Positions 35,375 through 45,540 of a stretch of 64,000 nucleotides of DNA are shown here, one piece after another. Each line of letters opens with the position of its first letter. Position 1 is the first letter of the stretch. Under the pieces are notes generated by a model. That model saw only the letters and a list, made by a program, of their open reading frames with translations, made no database searches and was not told the origin of the DNA. The position numbers and the translations under genes are program-made. The DNA is taken from NCBI GenBank assembly GCA_015069615.1, contig SVIF01000002.1, forward strand, positions 23,643 to 87,642, in the 5' to 3' direction. The DNA comes from Clostridiales bacterium (GTDB lineage: Bacteria; Bacillota; Clostridia; Christensenellales; Borkfalkiaceae).

Positions 35375-36631
35375 ATGTTACAGTTAAAAAACGGAATCCG
35401 CGTTCTTGTAAAGCCCATGCAAGGGCTTATGTCCGTTTCTGTGGGCGTAATGGTGGGGGTAGGCAGTGCCTATGAAACCGAAAAGGAAAGCGGTATTTCG
35501 CACTATATTGAACACATGATGTTCAAAGGCACGAAAAACAGAAGCGCATTAGCCATTTCCGAATACGTGGACGATTTCGGTGGTCAAATCAACGCGTTCA
35601 CTTCTAAAAACACCACTTGCTACTATGTAAAATGTACGGCAGAACACGTTAGTCGTGCGTTTAACGTGCTGGCGGACATGTTGCAAAACTCTTTATTCAG
35701 CGAAGAAGAACAGAAAAAGGAAAAGGGCGTTATTTTAGAAGAAATTCATATGGGAGAAGACACTCCCGACGAGTTGTGTTTAGATTTATCCGCTCTTGCA
35801 ATTTTTGGCGCTAACGGGTATGGAAAACCCATTATCGGCACCGAAGAAAACGTGAAACGTTTTAATAGGGAAGAAATTCAAGCCTTTATGGCAAAACATT
35901 ACACCCCACAAAACGTGGTAATTTCGGTTACGGGCAACGTAAACGAAAAAGAAATATACGCCATGGCAGAAGAATTCTTTGGCGAATGGACCGCACGCCC
36001 GTATCATCTTCCCGCCCCGAAAATCATTTATCAAAAGGGCACGGAATATAAGTCCAAACGCATTGAACAAACGCATTTATCCTTTGATTTTCCTTCGTAC
36101 GCGTACGAACACGAAAACGCAAACGCCCTCACTTTGGCAAGCGCCGTGCTTGGTGGAAGCATGAGTAGTCGCTTATTCCAAAAAATTCGTGAAGAATTAG
36201 GGCTTGCGTATTCGGTATATACCATGCGGTCCTCGTATCTTGGCGGTGGGGATATTTGCGTGTATGCGGGGGTGAATCCCGAACGTAGCCAAGAAGCTTC
36301 CGCAGCGATTGCTTGTCTACTATCCGATTTTTCTAAAAGGGGAATTACGAACAGTGAATTTGCCCGTGCAAAAGAACAAATGAAGGCTTCTTTCGTGTTT
36401 AGTCAAGATAACGTTGCTACCCAAATGCTTGTTCTTGGCAAACATGCCCTTTTAACGGGGGAAACTTACGATTTGGAAGGAAAACTTGCGGAAATGAACG
36501 CTGTTACCTTAGATGGGGTAAATAGTACTGTAGCTGAAATTTTTAACCCCGAAAAGCTTGCGGTGTCCGCCGTGTTTAAAGAAGGAAAGGAATCGGACGT
36601 GCGCGCAGCATTTCTGAACGCCATAAAGTAG
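35375..36631 (+). CDS. M16-family zinc metallopeptidase (YmxG/MlpA-like)
   Basis: This 418-residue insulinase-family peptidase has the inverted zinc motif HYIEH (near residue 47) and the distal Glu in a following EEIHMGEDTP stretch. An inactive second half with LGGSMSSRLFQKIREELGLAYS follows. No signal peptide, so cytoplasmic. It starts 10 bp after the deacetylase-like gene, as mlpA follows ylxY in Bacillus. Ribosome binding site AAAGGAGA. Confidence 0.95.
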   Translation: MLQLKNGIRVLVKPMQGLMSVSVGVMVGVGSAYETEKESGISHYIEHMMFKGTKNRSALAISEYVDDFGGQINAFTSKNTTCYYVKCTAEHVSRAFNVLADMLQNSLFSEEEQKKEKGVILEEIHMGEDTPDELCLDLSALAIFGANGYGKPIIGTEENVKRFNREEIQAFMAKHYTPQNVVISVTGNVNEKEIYAMAEEFFGEWTARPYHLPAPKIIYQKGTEYKSKRIEQTHLSFDFPSYAYEHENANALTLASAVLGGSMSSRLFQKIREELGLAYSVYTMRSSYLGGGDICVYAGVNPERSQEASAAIACLLSDFSKRGITNSEFARAKEQMKASFVFSQDNVATQMLVLGKHALLTGETYDLEGKLAEMNAVTLDGVNSTVAEIFNPEKLAVSAVFKEGKESDVRAAFLNAIK

Positions 36632-36654
36632 TCCCTTTCATAAAACAAAAATCC

Positions 36655-36717
36655 TGCCCCTACGGGGCAAAATGTAAAAAACGCGAAAAAAGTCTGTACT
36701 TTTTCGCGTTTTTTCTT
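36655..36717 (+). terminator. Two hairpins ending the pnp-region transcript
   Basis: TGCCCC/GGGGCA (36655-36669) is followed by AACGCGAAAAA (36680-36690) / TTTTTCGCGTT (36700-36710) and TTTTC. The second is the likely terminator. Confidence 0.8.
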
Positions 36718-36726
36718 GTGTAGGTG

Positions 36727-36755
36727 TTGAATTTCTTAACAAGATATGGTATAAT
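36727..36755 (+). promoter_or_regulatory. Promoter of ftsK
   Basis: TTGAAT (36727-36732), 17-bp spacer, TATAAT (36750-36755) preceded by TGG (extended -10). Confidence 0.75.
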
Positions 36756-36788
36756 GAAAGAAGAATAAAATTTTAATTAAACGGGGTA

Positions 36789-39700
36789 ATGGGCGTGAAC
36801 GGATTAAGAAGAAAAAATGAAACGGCGAAACGGATCGTAACTGCGGAAACTTTCGGCATGGTACTCGTTCTGTTTTCTTTGCTTACGTTCATTGTAGTAT
36901 TAACGGGGGAAGGTTTACTTGGGTCCTTCGGTGCTAACGTTCGCGCGTTTTTATACGGTGCTTTCGGTTATACCGTCTTTGCCGTATTATGCGCTTTGTT
37001 TTATACAGGTATTTTGCTTGTTTCTGGGAAACGCCCGCGCGTTGAACTTGCCCTAGGTTTTACTTTATTTATCGGTATTCTTTCTTTACTTGCGTGTTTA
37101 CACGTAATTTTAACCTTGGATTTTCCCGCAACATCTTTTTTGGGTTACGTAAAGGCTTGCTATGCAATGGGTGAAGGCTCTTTTGCCGGCGTAACGGTGG
37201 GTGGTGCGCTAATTGCTATGTTGTGCTACCCCGTTATTTCCTTAATTTCCGCCGTAGGCGCAGCCATCGTATTTGGCTTTATCACCCTTCTTTGCGTGTA
37301 TTCGGTGTACGTTCGCATTACGAACGGCCCCACCGAAAAACAAAAAAAGAAGTCCGCACCCAAAGGGAAGGGGGACGTGTACCGCGAAACCCCTAAAGAA
37401 ATCAGTGGCGTAAAGGCATATCCCGTTACGAATTTTGATTTTGAAGCGGAAGAAAACCGCCAAAACGTGCAAAGCAACACCGAACGCTATTTTGGCAACG
37501 CGGTGTTTGAATTAAAAACGACAAAGGAAATGAAAAAAGGGGATAGTCGCAGCGAAAGTTTAAAAATTCTATACCCCAACCGTGGAAAAGAACAGTTGGA
37601 TTTTTCGCAAGGTGGGCAGGATCTAGAAAATTATCGTAAGGATTACGCGCAAAAGTTAAATTATATCACAACGCCCCCTCCGGTGATTCCTCAGCCTTTT
37701 CAATCAAGCGCAACTCCTTTAAAAACGGTACCCGGAAGCGGAACCTCCCGCTTTACGGATGGGGAAGGTGTTACTTACGCCCAGCCTGCACCTACGCCAA
37801 TTGCCCCCATACGCGAAAGCTACCGTACGGTTGAAACATTTACCGAACCCGAGCGCGACAATTATCGTACGTTTGAATCGTTTACCGAACCCGTGCGCAA
37901 TAGTTATAAAACGGAAGAACCTTTGGAAACTAACTTTATTCAGCCCGAGCCTACGCACGTTCCTTCGCAAGAAGAATTTCCGTATGCCCGGCAAAACACG
38001 GTATCTTCCGCACCTTCGTATGGGGTTGATTTCTCGCGGATAAATCCCACAAGGCAGGAAGAATTCTCAAGGGATATTCCCGTAGACAATATTTCTTACA
38101 ACCCCCGTCCCGTAGAACCCGGGCTGGAAGAATCCGAAGAAACGCCTTTTATTCCCGAATCTGGTTTTAACGGGGAGGAGTCTTTTGCTGCTAGAAGGGA
38201 AATGCAAACGCCGATTACGCCTGTGGAACCTATGCGTACTACGGTACGGATGCCATATGCAAATGAATCCGCGCCCGAACGGGCTCAGCCTATTCCTAAA
38301 GAACCCGTTACGCCCCCTATGGATGAAATGCCTTTGGTTTATCACTACGTAGCACCCCCGGTGGATATGTTGCGCGATTATGCAATTAAAGCGGAAAATT
38401 TTGCGGCGGAAAATGAAGAACGTTCGCATATCATTGAAGAAACCTTGATGGGCTTTAAAATTCCCGCAACCGTTGTTCACGTAACTAACGGCGCGGCGTT
38501 TTCCCGCTTTGAACTTTCCCTGCCCCCCAGCATTTCGGTTAAAAAAATTCCGCAGTATGAAGACGATATCGCCATGCGCGTTCAAGCGAAGGACGGTGTC
38601 AGGGTGGAAGCCCCCATTCCGGGTAAAGACCTTGTGGGCGTAGAAATTGCAAACCGTTCGCGTTATACCGTGGGTATGAAACCCGTAATGCAGGATAGCG
38701 TATTCCGCAACAGTAAAGCGGGCTCTTTAACCTTTGCGCTTGGCCAAGATATTTCGGGGGAAAACGTGGTGTGCGACATTACGAAAATGCCCCATATGTT
38801 AGTTGCTGGTAGTACGGGTACGGGGAAAAGCGTATGTTTAACCACCATGATTTTAAGTTTAATCATGAAATATTCGCCCGAAGATTTGCGCCTTGTTTTA
38901 ATTGACCCCAAAACGGTGGAATTTACTATGTTCCGTAAAATTCCGCATTTGTTATTGCCCGATCCCGTAACGGACGTAAACAAGGCAATTAAAATTTTCG
39001 GCTGGGCGGTAGAAGAAATGGAACGTCGCTTTATGACGTTTAGCGAGGCGGAAGTCCGTAACTTAGAAGAATATAACGCCAGCCGCAAGCCTAACCAAAG
39101 GAAACTTCCCAAAATCGTTATTATCGTAGACGAATTAAACGATTTGATGATGAGAAACAAAAAGGCGATGGAGGACGGTATCGTAAAAATTGCCCAAAAA
39201 GCGCGTGCTGCGGGCATCCACTTAATTTTGGCAACCCAACGTCCTTCGGTAGACGTAATTACGGGTATCATCAAAGCAAACTTGCCTGCGCGTATTTCCT
39301 TCCGCGTTACCAACGCGGCAGACTCTATCACCATCTTAAACGAAGGCGGTGCGGAAAAACTTCTTGGCATGGGGGACCTTTTATTCTCGGACGGCGTTCG
39401 CCAAAACCCCTTGCGTTTGCAAGGCGTATTTGCGGATACCGAAGAAGTAAAAACCATCGTCGGCTTTATTCGTGAACGCAATAAGGCGTATTATAGTAAA
39501 GAAGTGGAAGAAATGCTTAACCGCCCCGAACGGCAGGAAGAAGACGTGCAAGAACGCGGCGTAGGCGGCGGCAGGGGTTCGGTAGATCAAGATCCTTTGT
39601 TTATAGATGCACTTCGCGAAGTAGTTCGCGCGCAATCCGCATCCACTTCTATGTTACAAAGAAAACTGAGAATCGGTTTTGCCCGCGCAGGTAGCATCAT

Positions 39701-39812
39701 TGATGAAATGACCGAAAAAGGATTTATTTCCGCCTTTGAAGGCAATCGCACCCGAAAAGTATTAATGACGTACGACGAATTTGTGGAAAAATACGAAAAT
39801 GGAGAAGAATAA
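36789..39812 (+). CDS. ftsK: FtsK/SpoIIIE-family DNA translocase
   Basis: This 1007-residue protein has four N-terminal membrane helices (about residues 20-175). A disordered Pro/Glu-rich linker of about 330 residues follows, then the motor with Walker A AGSTGTGKSV near residue 678 and Walker B IVIIVDELNDL near residue 777. The C-terminal gamma winged helix begins near residue 930. It pumps DNA through the division or sporulation septum. It is longer than the roughly 790-residue Bacillus SpoIIIE because of the linker. The start has only a weak ribosome binding site. It overlaps rimO. Confidence 0.96.
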   Translation: MGVNGLRRKNETAKRIVTAETFGMVLVLFSLLTFIVVLTGEGLLGSFGANVRAFLYGAFGYTVFAVLCALFYTGILLVSGKRPRVELALGFTLFIGILSLLACLHVILTLDFPATSFLGYVKACYAMGEGSFAGVTVGGALIAMLCYPVISLISAVGAAIVFGFITLLCVYSVYVRITNGPTEKQKKKSAPKGKGDVYRETPKEISGVKAYPVTNFDFEAEENRQNVQSNTERYFGNAVFELKTTKEMKKGDSRSESLKILYPNRGKEQLDFSQGGQDLENYRKDYAQKLNYITTPPPVIPQPFQSSATPLKTVPGSGTSRFTDGEGVTYAQPAPTPIAPIRESYRTVETFTEPERDNYRTFESFTEPVRNSYKTEEPLETNFIQPEPTHVPSQEEFPYARQNTVSSAPSYGVDFSRINPTRQEEFSRDIPVDNISYNPRPVEPGLEESEETPFIPESGFNGEESFAARREMQTPITPVEPMRTTVRMPYANESAPERAQPIPKEPVTPPMDEMPLVYHYVAPPVDMLRDYAIKAENFAAENEERSHIIEETLMGFKIPATVVHVTNGAAFSRFELSLPPSISVKKIPQYEDDIAMRVQAKDGVRVEAPIPGKDLVGVEIANRSRYTVGMKPVMQDSVFRNSKAGSLTFALGQDISGENVVCDITKMPHMLVAGSTGTGKSVCLTTMILSLIMKYSPEDLRLVLIDPKTVEFTMFRKIPHLLLPDPVTDVNKAIKIFGWAVEEMERRFMTFSEAEVRNLEEYNASRKPNQRKLPKIVIIVDELNDLMMRNKKAMEDGIVKIAQKARAAGIHLILATQRPSVDVITGIIKANLPARISFRVTNAADSITILNEGGAEKLLGMGDLLFSDGVRQNPLRLQGVFADTEEVKTIVGFIRERNKAYYSKEVEEMLNRPERQEEDVQERGVGGGRGSVDQDPLFIDALREVVRAQSASTSMLQRKLRIGFARAGSIIDEMTEKGFISAFEGNRTRKVLMTYDEFVEKYENGEE
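37818..37901 (+). repeat. In-frame 42-bp tandem repeat in the FtsK linker
   Basis: Two 14-codon units (37818-37859 and 37860-37901) encode SYRTVETFTEPERD and NYRTFESFTEPVRN. A third degenerate unit beginning SYKTEEPLE follows. The repeat lies within the disordered linker between membrane and motor domains. Confidence 0.85.
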
Positions 39813-41145
39813 GGAGTTACAAGGTAAAAAAGTGGGGTTTATCTCTCTTGGTTGCGATAAAAACCGCGTAGATACCGAAAAGGCAATCCGCCGTTTTACG
39901 GATGCGGGCGCCCTTCTGACCGGGGACCCCTCCTCCGCGCAAATTCTAATGGTTAACACGTGCGCCTTTTTAGAAAGTGCTAGAAAGGAAGCAGTGGAAA
40001 CGGTGTTAGAACTTGCTGAACTTAAAAGCGGGCAACTGGAAAAATTAGTGGTTACGGGGTGTTTACCCCAACTTGTCCCAAACGAACTTTTTGAAGGACT
40101 TACCGAAGCGGACGTTTTTGCCGGGTTTCAGGACTACGACGCTTTAGTGGAAGCGGTTGCTCGCTCCTACCAAACGGGTAGAGAAAATATCGTGGGCAAA
40201 GGGAAGGGAACGGATACCCAAAGCCGCGTGTTAACCACTCCCTTACATTACGCGTACTTAAAAATTGCGGATGGTTGCGATAATCACTGTACGTATTGCT
40301 TAATTCCCAAAATTCGCGGTAAGTATATTTCCACCCCGATGGAACGTCTGATTGCTGAAACGGAGAATTTGGGGGATATTTCGGAGTTAATACTGGTAGC
40401 GCAAGACGTAACGCGCTATGGCGAGGATTTGTACGGTAAACCTTCTTTAGTTCCTTTACTCAAAAAGTTAACCGCACTTCCTAACGTTGGAAGAGTACGG
40501 CTTCTCTATTGCTATCCCGAACGCATCAACGGGGAACTGATTGCCGAAATTGCATCCAACCCTAAAATTATCAAATATTTGGATATTCCCATGCAACACG
40601 CGGATGATGCGGTGCTCAAGCGCATGAACCGTAAGGGAACCTATCAATCCTATTTGGATTTAGTTTCTACTTTGCGGAAAAACGTGCCGAATATCGCAAT
40701 ACGTAGCACTTTTATTGCGGGTTTCCCCGGGGAAACTGAAGAAAACGTGCAAACGCTGGAAAAGTTTTTACGAACTGCCCAATTAGATAACGTTGGATTT
40801 TTCGCTTATTCAAAGGAAGAAGGAACTGCGGCTGCAAAACTTCCCGGTCAAATCCCTGCAAGGGAAAAGAAAACGCGCGTAAAACGCCTATTCGCCGTGC
40901 AAGCGGAAAATGCGAAAATCCGTGCGGAAAAATTGCTTGGCAAAACCGTTTCGGTGCTTTGTGATGGCATTGATTACGATAAAGGTTGCTTTGTGGGGCG
41001 TGCAGATTTTCAAGCCCCGGATATTGACGGCGTGGTGTATTTTACCGCGGAAGAAGGCGTGCAAGGGGAACGCTATCTCGTATCCCTAAATCGCTATAAA
41101 AACTACGATTTTTACGGTACGGCAATTGCTCAAACCCGTAAATAA
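39799..41145 (+). CDS. rimO: Ribosomal protein S12 methylthiotransferase RimO
   Basis: This 448-residue radical SAM methylthiotransferase has the N-terminal UPF0004 domain starting GFISLGCDKNRVDTE, diagnostic for RimO over MiaB. The cluster motif CDNHCTYCLIP lies near residue 161, and a C-terminal TRAM domain ends the protein. It modifies an Asp of S12. The ATG at 39799 overlaps the end of ftsK by 14 bp, indicating translational coupling. A TTG 18 bp upstream is less likely. Confidence 0.95.
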   Translation: MEKNKELQGKKVGFISLGCDKNRVDTEKAIRRFTDAGALLTGDPSSAQILMVNTCAFLESARKEAVETVLELAELKSGQLEKLVVTGCLPQLVPNELFEGLTEADVFAGFQDYDALVEAVARSYQTGRENIVGKGKGTDTQSRVLTTPLHYAYLKIADGCDNHCTYCLIPKIRGKYISTPMERLIAETENLGDISELILVAQDVTRYGEDLYGKPSLVPLLKKLTALPNVGRVRLLYCYPERINGELIAEIASNPKIIKYLDIPMQHADDAVLKRMNRKGTYQSYLDLVSTLRKNVPNIAIRSTFIAGFPGETEENVQTLEKFLRTAQLDNVGFFAYSKEEGTAAAKLPGQIPAREKKTRVKRLFAVQAENAKIRAEKLLGKTVSVLCDGIDYDKGCFVGRADFQAPDIDGVVYFTAEEGVQGERYLVSLNRYKNYDFYGTAIAQTRK

Positions 41146-41167
41146 AATAAAAAAGAAGGTAACGAAA

Positions 41168-41731
41168 ATGAATTTACCCAATAAACTTTCTTGCTTACGC
41201 TTAATTTTGGTACCCGTTTTTGCGGCACTGTTTTTCTTAAAACAAATTCCGTATAACTACATTTTTGCTTTGGCAACTTTTGCAATTGCGTCTATCACGG
41301 ACTTTTTAGATGGAAAAATTGCGCGTAAGTACAATTTAGTAACCAATTTAGGCAAATTTTTAGACCCTATTGCAGATAAAGTGCTAGTATCCACCGCACT
41401 TATTTTGCTAGTTGCTACGGGCGTTTTGGTTCCCATTGCGGGGGCAGCTTGCGTTGCTGTGATTATCGCGCGTGAATTGATGATTAGCGGTTTTAGACAA
41501 GTTGCTGCTAAAACGGGCTTCGTTATGGCGGCGGATAAGCTTGGAAAATATAAAACTTTCGTGCAGGACGTAGCCATGATCGTGTTGATGTTCGCTTTGC
41601 AATTCCCCACGGCTAAATGGCTGTACTGGACGGGTAACGTACTATTATTCGCGGCAACCGCGCTTACGATCGCTTCGGGTTTGAATTACTTAATCAAAAA
41701 CCGTTCGGTATTTAAGGACGAAGAAAAATAA
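41168..41731 (+). CDS. pgsA: CDP-diacylglycerol--glycerol-3-phosphate 3-phosphatidyltransferase
   Basis: This 187-residue membrane enzyme has the CDP-alcohol phosphotransferase signature DG-x2-AR-x8-G-x3-D-x3-D (starting DGKIARKY near residue 47) and several hydrophobic helices. It begins phosphatidylglycerol synthesis. The chosen ATG at 41168 follows AAGAAGGT. rimO-pgsA-cinA-recA order is common in Firmicutes. Confidence 0.95.
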   Translation: MNLPNKLSCLRLILVPVFAALFFLKQIPYNYIFALATFAIASITDFLDGKIARKYNLVTNLGKFLDPIADKVLVSTALILLVATGVLVPIAGAACVAVIIARELMISGFRQVAAKTGFVMAADKLGKYKTFVQDVAMIVLMFALQFPTAKWLYWTGNVLLFAATALTIASGLNYLIKNRSVFKDEEK

Positions 41732-42204
41732 TGCGGGCTTTAGCCAAAGAAATTATTTCCCTTTTAACTAAAAAGGGGCAAACTCTATCGGTGGCGGAAA
41801 GTTTCACGGGTGGCGGTGTGGTTCAAGAACTTGTTTCCGTCCCCGGCGCAAGCGCCGTAATTTACGAAGGGGCGGTGTGTTATTCCGAGCGCGCTAAAAT
41901 TAGTCGCCTTGGCGTAAAAGCGGAAACGCTGGAAACCTTTGGTGCGGTAAGTAAGCAAACCGCGCTGGAAATGGTGCAAGGTTTAATGCAAACGGGCGCG
42001 TGCAACTACGCGGTTTCCACTACGGGCAACGCTGGTCCAACGCCAAGTGGGAAAGCCCCTGTCGGCGCATTTTATATCGGTGTGGCCTCGCCTATCCAAA
42101 CTACGGTGTTTGAACACGTTACAAACGGAGACCGTCAAAGGATCACTAAGGAAGGAATTCGCCTTGCCTTAACGCATTTATTAAACGAGATAAAAAAACA
42201 GTAG
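41731..42204 (+). CDS. CinA-family amidohydrolase (C-terminal domain only)
   Basis: This 157-residue protein corresponds to the nicotinamide-nucleotide amidohydrolase (PncC) domain alone. It shows the AESFTGGGV motif near residue 22 and the [10 protein letters not shown] loop near residue 97. The N-terminal molybdopterin-binding half of full-length CinA is absent. Its ATG overlaps the pgsA stop by 1 bp and recA follows at 14 bp, the classic cinA-recA pair. Confidence 0.92.
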   Translation: MRALAKEIISLLTKKGQTLSVAESFTGGGVVQELVSVPGASAVIYEGAVCYSERAKISRLGVKAETLETFGAVSKQTALEMVQGLMQTGACNYAVSTTGNAGPTPSGKAPVGAFYIGVASPIQTTVFEHVTNGDRQRITKEGIRLALTHLLNEIKKQ

Positions 42205-42217
42205 AGGTTTTTATTAT

Positions 42218-43231
42218 ATGAACGAGAAAGAAAAAGCATTAGAACAGGTACTTGCACAAATTGAAAAGGATTTCGGCAAGGGTGCGATTATGCGCCTTGG
42301 CGATAGTGCGGGGGATACGAATATTGAAGTAATTCCCACCGGTTGCCTTTCCTTGGACTTAGCCTTAGGTGTTGGCGGAATGCCCCGCGGAAGAATCGTA
42401 GAAATTTACGGGCCCGAATCTTCGGGTAAAACCACGGTTGCTTTGCACGTTGTTGCACAAGCGCAAAAAACGGGCGGAACGGCAGCGTTTATTGACGCGG
42501 AACACGCGTTAGATCCCGTTTACGCTAAAAAATTAGGCGTGAATTTGGATGAACTGTACGTTTCCCAACCCGATACGGGCGAACAAGCGTTAGATATTAC
42601 GGATGCATTAGTTCGTAGCGGTGCGGTAGACGTAATCGTAATTGACTCGGTAGCAGCATTAACGCCTAAAGCGGAAATTGACGGGGCTATGGGGGATAAC
42701 TCGGTAGGGATGCAAGCCCGCCTTATGAGCCGCGCACTGCGTAAACTTGCGGGTGTTGCAAACAAGTCCAAAACTTGCGTTATTTTCATTAACCAACTTC
42801 GTGAAAAGGTGGGCGTTATGTTTGGCAATCCCGAAGTAACCCCCGGCGGTAAGGCTTTAAAATTCTATACTTCGGTTCGTATTGACGTAAGAAAGTCGGA
42901 CGCGCTTAAGGATAGCGACGGTGTGTTCGGTAGCCATACCAAGGCTAAAATTGTAAAAAACAAACTGGCACCTCCCTTCCGTACGGCAGAATTTGATATT
43001 ATGTTTGGAGAAGGTATTTCCCGCCCCGGTTGTATCATTGATATGGGCGCGGAATACGAAGTGCTTGAAAAAAGCGGCGCATGGTATTCGTATAACGGGG
43101 AACGTATCGCAAACGGGAAAGAAAAGGTGCGCGACTACTTAATTGCAAATCCCGATTTAATGGATGAAATTGAAGCGAAAATTCGCGAAAAAGCAGCGGA
43201 TCCCGAATATAAGCCCGGAAAACATAAATAA
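42218..43231 (+). CDS. recA: Recombinase RecA
   Basis: This 337-residue RecA has Walker [10 protein letters not shown] (near residue 65), Walker [11 protein letters not shown], the [15 protein letters not shown] loop L2 region and a short C-terminus. It forms filaments on ssDNA for strand exchange and SOS induction. I see no obvious LexA box directly upstream, since it continues the pgsA-cinA transcript. Confidence 0.98.
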   Translation: MNEKEKALEQVLAQIEKDFGKGAIMRLGDSAGDTNIEVIPTGCLSLDLALGVGGMPRGRIVEIYGPESSGKTTVALHVVAQAQKTGGTAAFIDAEHALDPVYAKKLGVNLDELYVSQPDTGEQALDITDALVRSGAVDVIVIDSVAALTPKAEIDGAMGDNSVGMQARLMSRALRKLAGVANKSKTCVIFINQLREKVGVMFGNPEVTPGGKALKFYTSVRIDVRKSDALKDSDGVFGSHTKAKIVKNKLAPPFRTAEFDIMFGEGISRPGCIIDMGAEYEVLEKSGAWYSYNGERIANGKEKVRDYLIANPDLMDEIEAKIREKAADPEYKPGKHK

Positions 43232-43276
43232 GGGAAGGCAAAACGCGAAAAAAACGAATTGTTTTCACGGTAGGCA

Positions 43277-43305
43277 TTGACATTTTTTATAAAAAGGTGT
43301 ACAAT
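43277..43305 (+). promoter_or_regulatory. Promoter of rny
   Basis: TTGACA (43277-43282), 17-bp spacer, TACAAT (43300-43305), 45 bp before the ATG. Confidence 0.85.
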
Positions 43306-43349
43306 ATATCTGTGTTTAACACTAAATACTTTACAGGAGGTTCTAACGG

Positions 43350-44954
43350 ATGTTAGCACAAACGTTACTCCTGTTCTTAGCGCAAGGCGGCACGATAGCC
43401 GTCGTTGGAATTGTCTGCGCCCTTCTTTTTGGCGGCGTAGGTGGTTTTTTAGGTTATTTCATTTATAAACGGACAACGGATAGAAAGGTTGGCGCTGCTA
43501 AAACGGTAGTTGCTAAAATGCTTGAAGACGCGGAAAATGAAGCAAAATCAATTAAAAAAGAAGCAATTCTTAAAGCCAAAGAACAGGATCTGAAAATTCG
43601 CGAAGATTTTGAACGTGAATCTAAGGAAAAGAAACAAGAATTACAAAGAACGGAAAACCGCTTAATTCAAAAGGAAGAAGCCTTGGATAAAAAGGAAGAA
43701 ACCTTGCAAAAAAAGAACGAAGCGGTTGAACAACACCAACGCCGCTTAACCGAAAAGGAAGCGGAAATTGAAAAGTTGCAAGAGCAAGTAAATCGCCAGC
43801 ACGATCTTATGGTGCAGGAAATTGAAAAAGTGGCGCAACTTTCTAAGGAAGAAGCAAAGCAGCAACTGATTGAAGCCATTACGGATGAAGCTAGAAGGGA
43901 TGCCGCCGTTTCCGTTCGTATGATTGAACAGGAAGCAAAGGAAGATGCGGAAAAGAAAGCCCGTAGCATCATTTCCCTTGCGATTCAAAAATGCGCGTCA
44001 GACCACGCTTCGGAAAGCACCGTTTCGGTAATTCCTTTGCCTAACGACGACATGAAAGCGCGTATTATCGGTAGGGAAGGCCGCAACATTAAAGCCATTG
44101 AAAACGCAACGGGGATTGAACTTATTATTGACGATACCCCCGAAGTTGTTATCGTTTCGGGCTTTGACCCCGTAAGAAGGGAAACCGCCCGTATCACCTT
44201 GGAAAAACTGATTGCAGACGGTCGTATTCACCCCGCTCGCATTGAAGAAACGGTTGAAAAGGTAAAAAAGGAATTAGATCAACAAATTAAGGAAGCAGGC
44301 GAAAGCGCAATGTTTGAATGTGGCATCTTCGGCTTGCATCCCGAACTTATTAAACTGCTTGGTAGATTAAAATTCCGTACCAGCTACGGTCAAAACGTTC
44401 TGCAACATTCCATTGAAGTTTCGCATATTGCAGGCTCCCTTGCCGGTGAACTTGGCGTAGACGTAAACTTTGCAAAACGCGCAGGGCTTCTTCACGATAT
44501 CGGTAAAGCCGTTGACTTCGAAGTGGAAGGAACCCACATTCAAATCGGTGCGGATATCGCGAAAAAGTATCGCGAATCCAACAACGTTATCAATGCAATT
44601 CAAGCCCACCATGGTGACGTAGAACCCAAAACTGTGGAAGCCGTATTAATTCAGGCGGCAGACGCTATTTCGGGCGCGCGCCCCGGTGCAAGAAGGGAAA
44701 CCAACACCAACTACGTAAAACGCTTACAACAGTTGGAAGGTATTGCTAACAGCTTTAACGGCGTAGATAAATCTTACGCAATTCAAGCGGGTAGAGAAGT
44801 TCGCGTTATCGTTAAACCCGAACAAATTGACGATGCGCAAACCTTATTCCTTGCAAAAGATATCGCGAAAAAGATTGAACAAGAATTAGAATATCCTGGT
44901 CAAATCAAGGTTAACGTTATCCGCGAAACGCGTGGCGTTGAATACGCGAAATAA
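43350..44954 (+). CDS. rny: Ribonuclease Y
   Basis: This 534-residue protein has an N-terminal membrane helix (about residues 10-35), a long charged coiled coil to about residue 210, a KH domain with [12 protein letters not shown], and an HD domain with GLLHDIGKA near residue 380. It is the membrane-bound endonuclease that starts mRNA decay in Firmicutes. Ribosome binding site ACAGGAGG. Confidence 0.98.
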   Translation: MLAQTLLLFLAQGGTIAVVGIVCALLFGGVGGFLGYFIYKRTTDRKVGAAKTVVAKMLEDAENEAKSIKKEAILKAKEQDLKIREDFERESKEKKQELQRTENRLIQKEEALDKKEETLQKKNEAVEQHQRRLTEKEAEIEKLQEQVNRQHDLMVQEIEKVAQLSKEEAKQQLIEAITDEARRDAAVSVRMIEQEAKEDAEKKARSIISLAIQKCASDHASESTVSVIPLPNDDMKARIIGREGRNIKAIENATGIELIIDDTPEVVIVSGFDPVRRETARITLEKLIADGRIHPARIEETVEKVKKELDQQIKEAGESAMFECGIFGLHPELIKLLGRLKFRTSYGQNVLQHSIEVSHIAGSLAGELGVDVNFAKRAGLLHDIGKAVDFEVEGTHIQIGADIAKKYRESNNVINAIQAHHGDVEPKTVEAVLIQAADAISGARPGARRETNTNYVKRLQQLEGIANSFNGVDKSYAIQAGREVRVIVKPEQIDDAQTLFLAKDIAKKIEQELEYPGQIKVNVIRETRGVEYAK

Positions 44955-44960
44955 AATCCG

Positions 44961-44988
44961 AACTGCCACCTTATGGTGGCAGTTTTTG
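44961..44988 (+). terminator. Terminator after rny
   Basis: CTGCCACC, TTAT loop, GGTGGCAG, TTTTT. It ends 12 bp before the HNH start. Confidence 0.88.
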
Positions 44989-44999
44989 TGAAAGGAACT

Positions 45000-45443
45000 A
45001 TGAAACTAGAATTTGAATTAGTGCCCGATAGCGTTTGGGGGTCTAACCTAAGAAGTTTACTTTCTAAAAAAGCGTGGGACTTTTTAAGGAAGGACGCGTA
45101 CGAGCGTGCAGGGGGAAAATGTTGCATTTGTGGTAAGCCCACAACCCACTTGGAAGCGCACGAAAAATGGGAATATGATGAAGAAACCGCCGTGCAAAAA
45201 CTCGCGGATATTTTGGCGGTTTGCAAATCTTGCCACTCGGTAATCCATATCGGTAGAACTCAACTTACGGGTGGGGAAGAACGTGCCCAAAAACATTTTT
45301 GCAAGGTAAACGGTTGCACCTACGTTGAATATCGCAAAGCACTTGGTCATGCGAACGAGCGCCACAAACGCCTGAACCTTATAAACGAATGGAAACTAGA
45401 CGTGTCTTTTTTGGAAAGATACGTGAATACGGAAAAAAAGTAG
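45000..45443 (+). CDS. HNH-type zinc protein (endonuclease-like)
   Basis: This 147-residue protein has a treble-clef HNH-like fold: C41-x2-C44, then the HNH-type His54 in EAHEKW, and C75-x2-C78 followed by His79 and His83. The first 30 residues and last 50 are unassigned. Start ATG 45000 with ribosome binding site AAAGGAAC, immediately after the rny terminator. No methylase, toxin or phage neighbour is seen, so a restriction or mobile role is not supported; a housekeeping nucleic-acid role is possible. Confidence 0.7.
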   Translation: MKLEFELVPDSVWGSNLRSLLSKKAWDFLRKDAYERAGGKCCICGKPTTHLEAHEKWEYDEETAVQKLADILAVCKSCHSVIHIGRTQLTGGEERAQKHFCKVNGCTYVEYRKALGHANERHKRLNLINEWKLDVSFLERYVNTEKK

Positions 45444-45477
45444 CGGAAATTTATCGCTACTTTTTTATTTTTTTGAA
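45436..45477 (+). terminator. Terminator after the HNH gene
   Basis: AAAGTAGCG, loop, CGCTACTTT followed by a long T-rich tract. The stem overlaps the stop codon. Confidence 0.88.
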
Positions 45478-45483
45478 AAGCGT

Positions 45484-45512
45484 TTGCCAAAGGCAAAAAG
45501 GTATGGTATAAT
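45484..45512 (+). promoter_or_regulatory. Promoter of the ABC exporter operon
   Basis: TTGCCA (45484-45489), 17-bp spacer, TATAAT (45507-45512) preceded by TGG (extended -10). Confidence 0.75.
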
Positions 45513-45540
45513 AGAATAGGAAAATTATAAGGGGGAAGTT

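Noticed and set aside
38663..39481. Minus-strand open frame of 272 codons inside ftsK
   Set aside because: It is the antisense shadow of the conserved motor domain; no ribosome binding site or recognisable domain.
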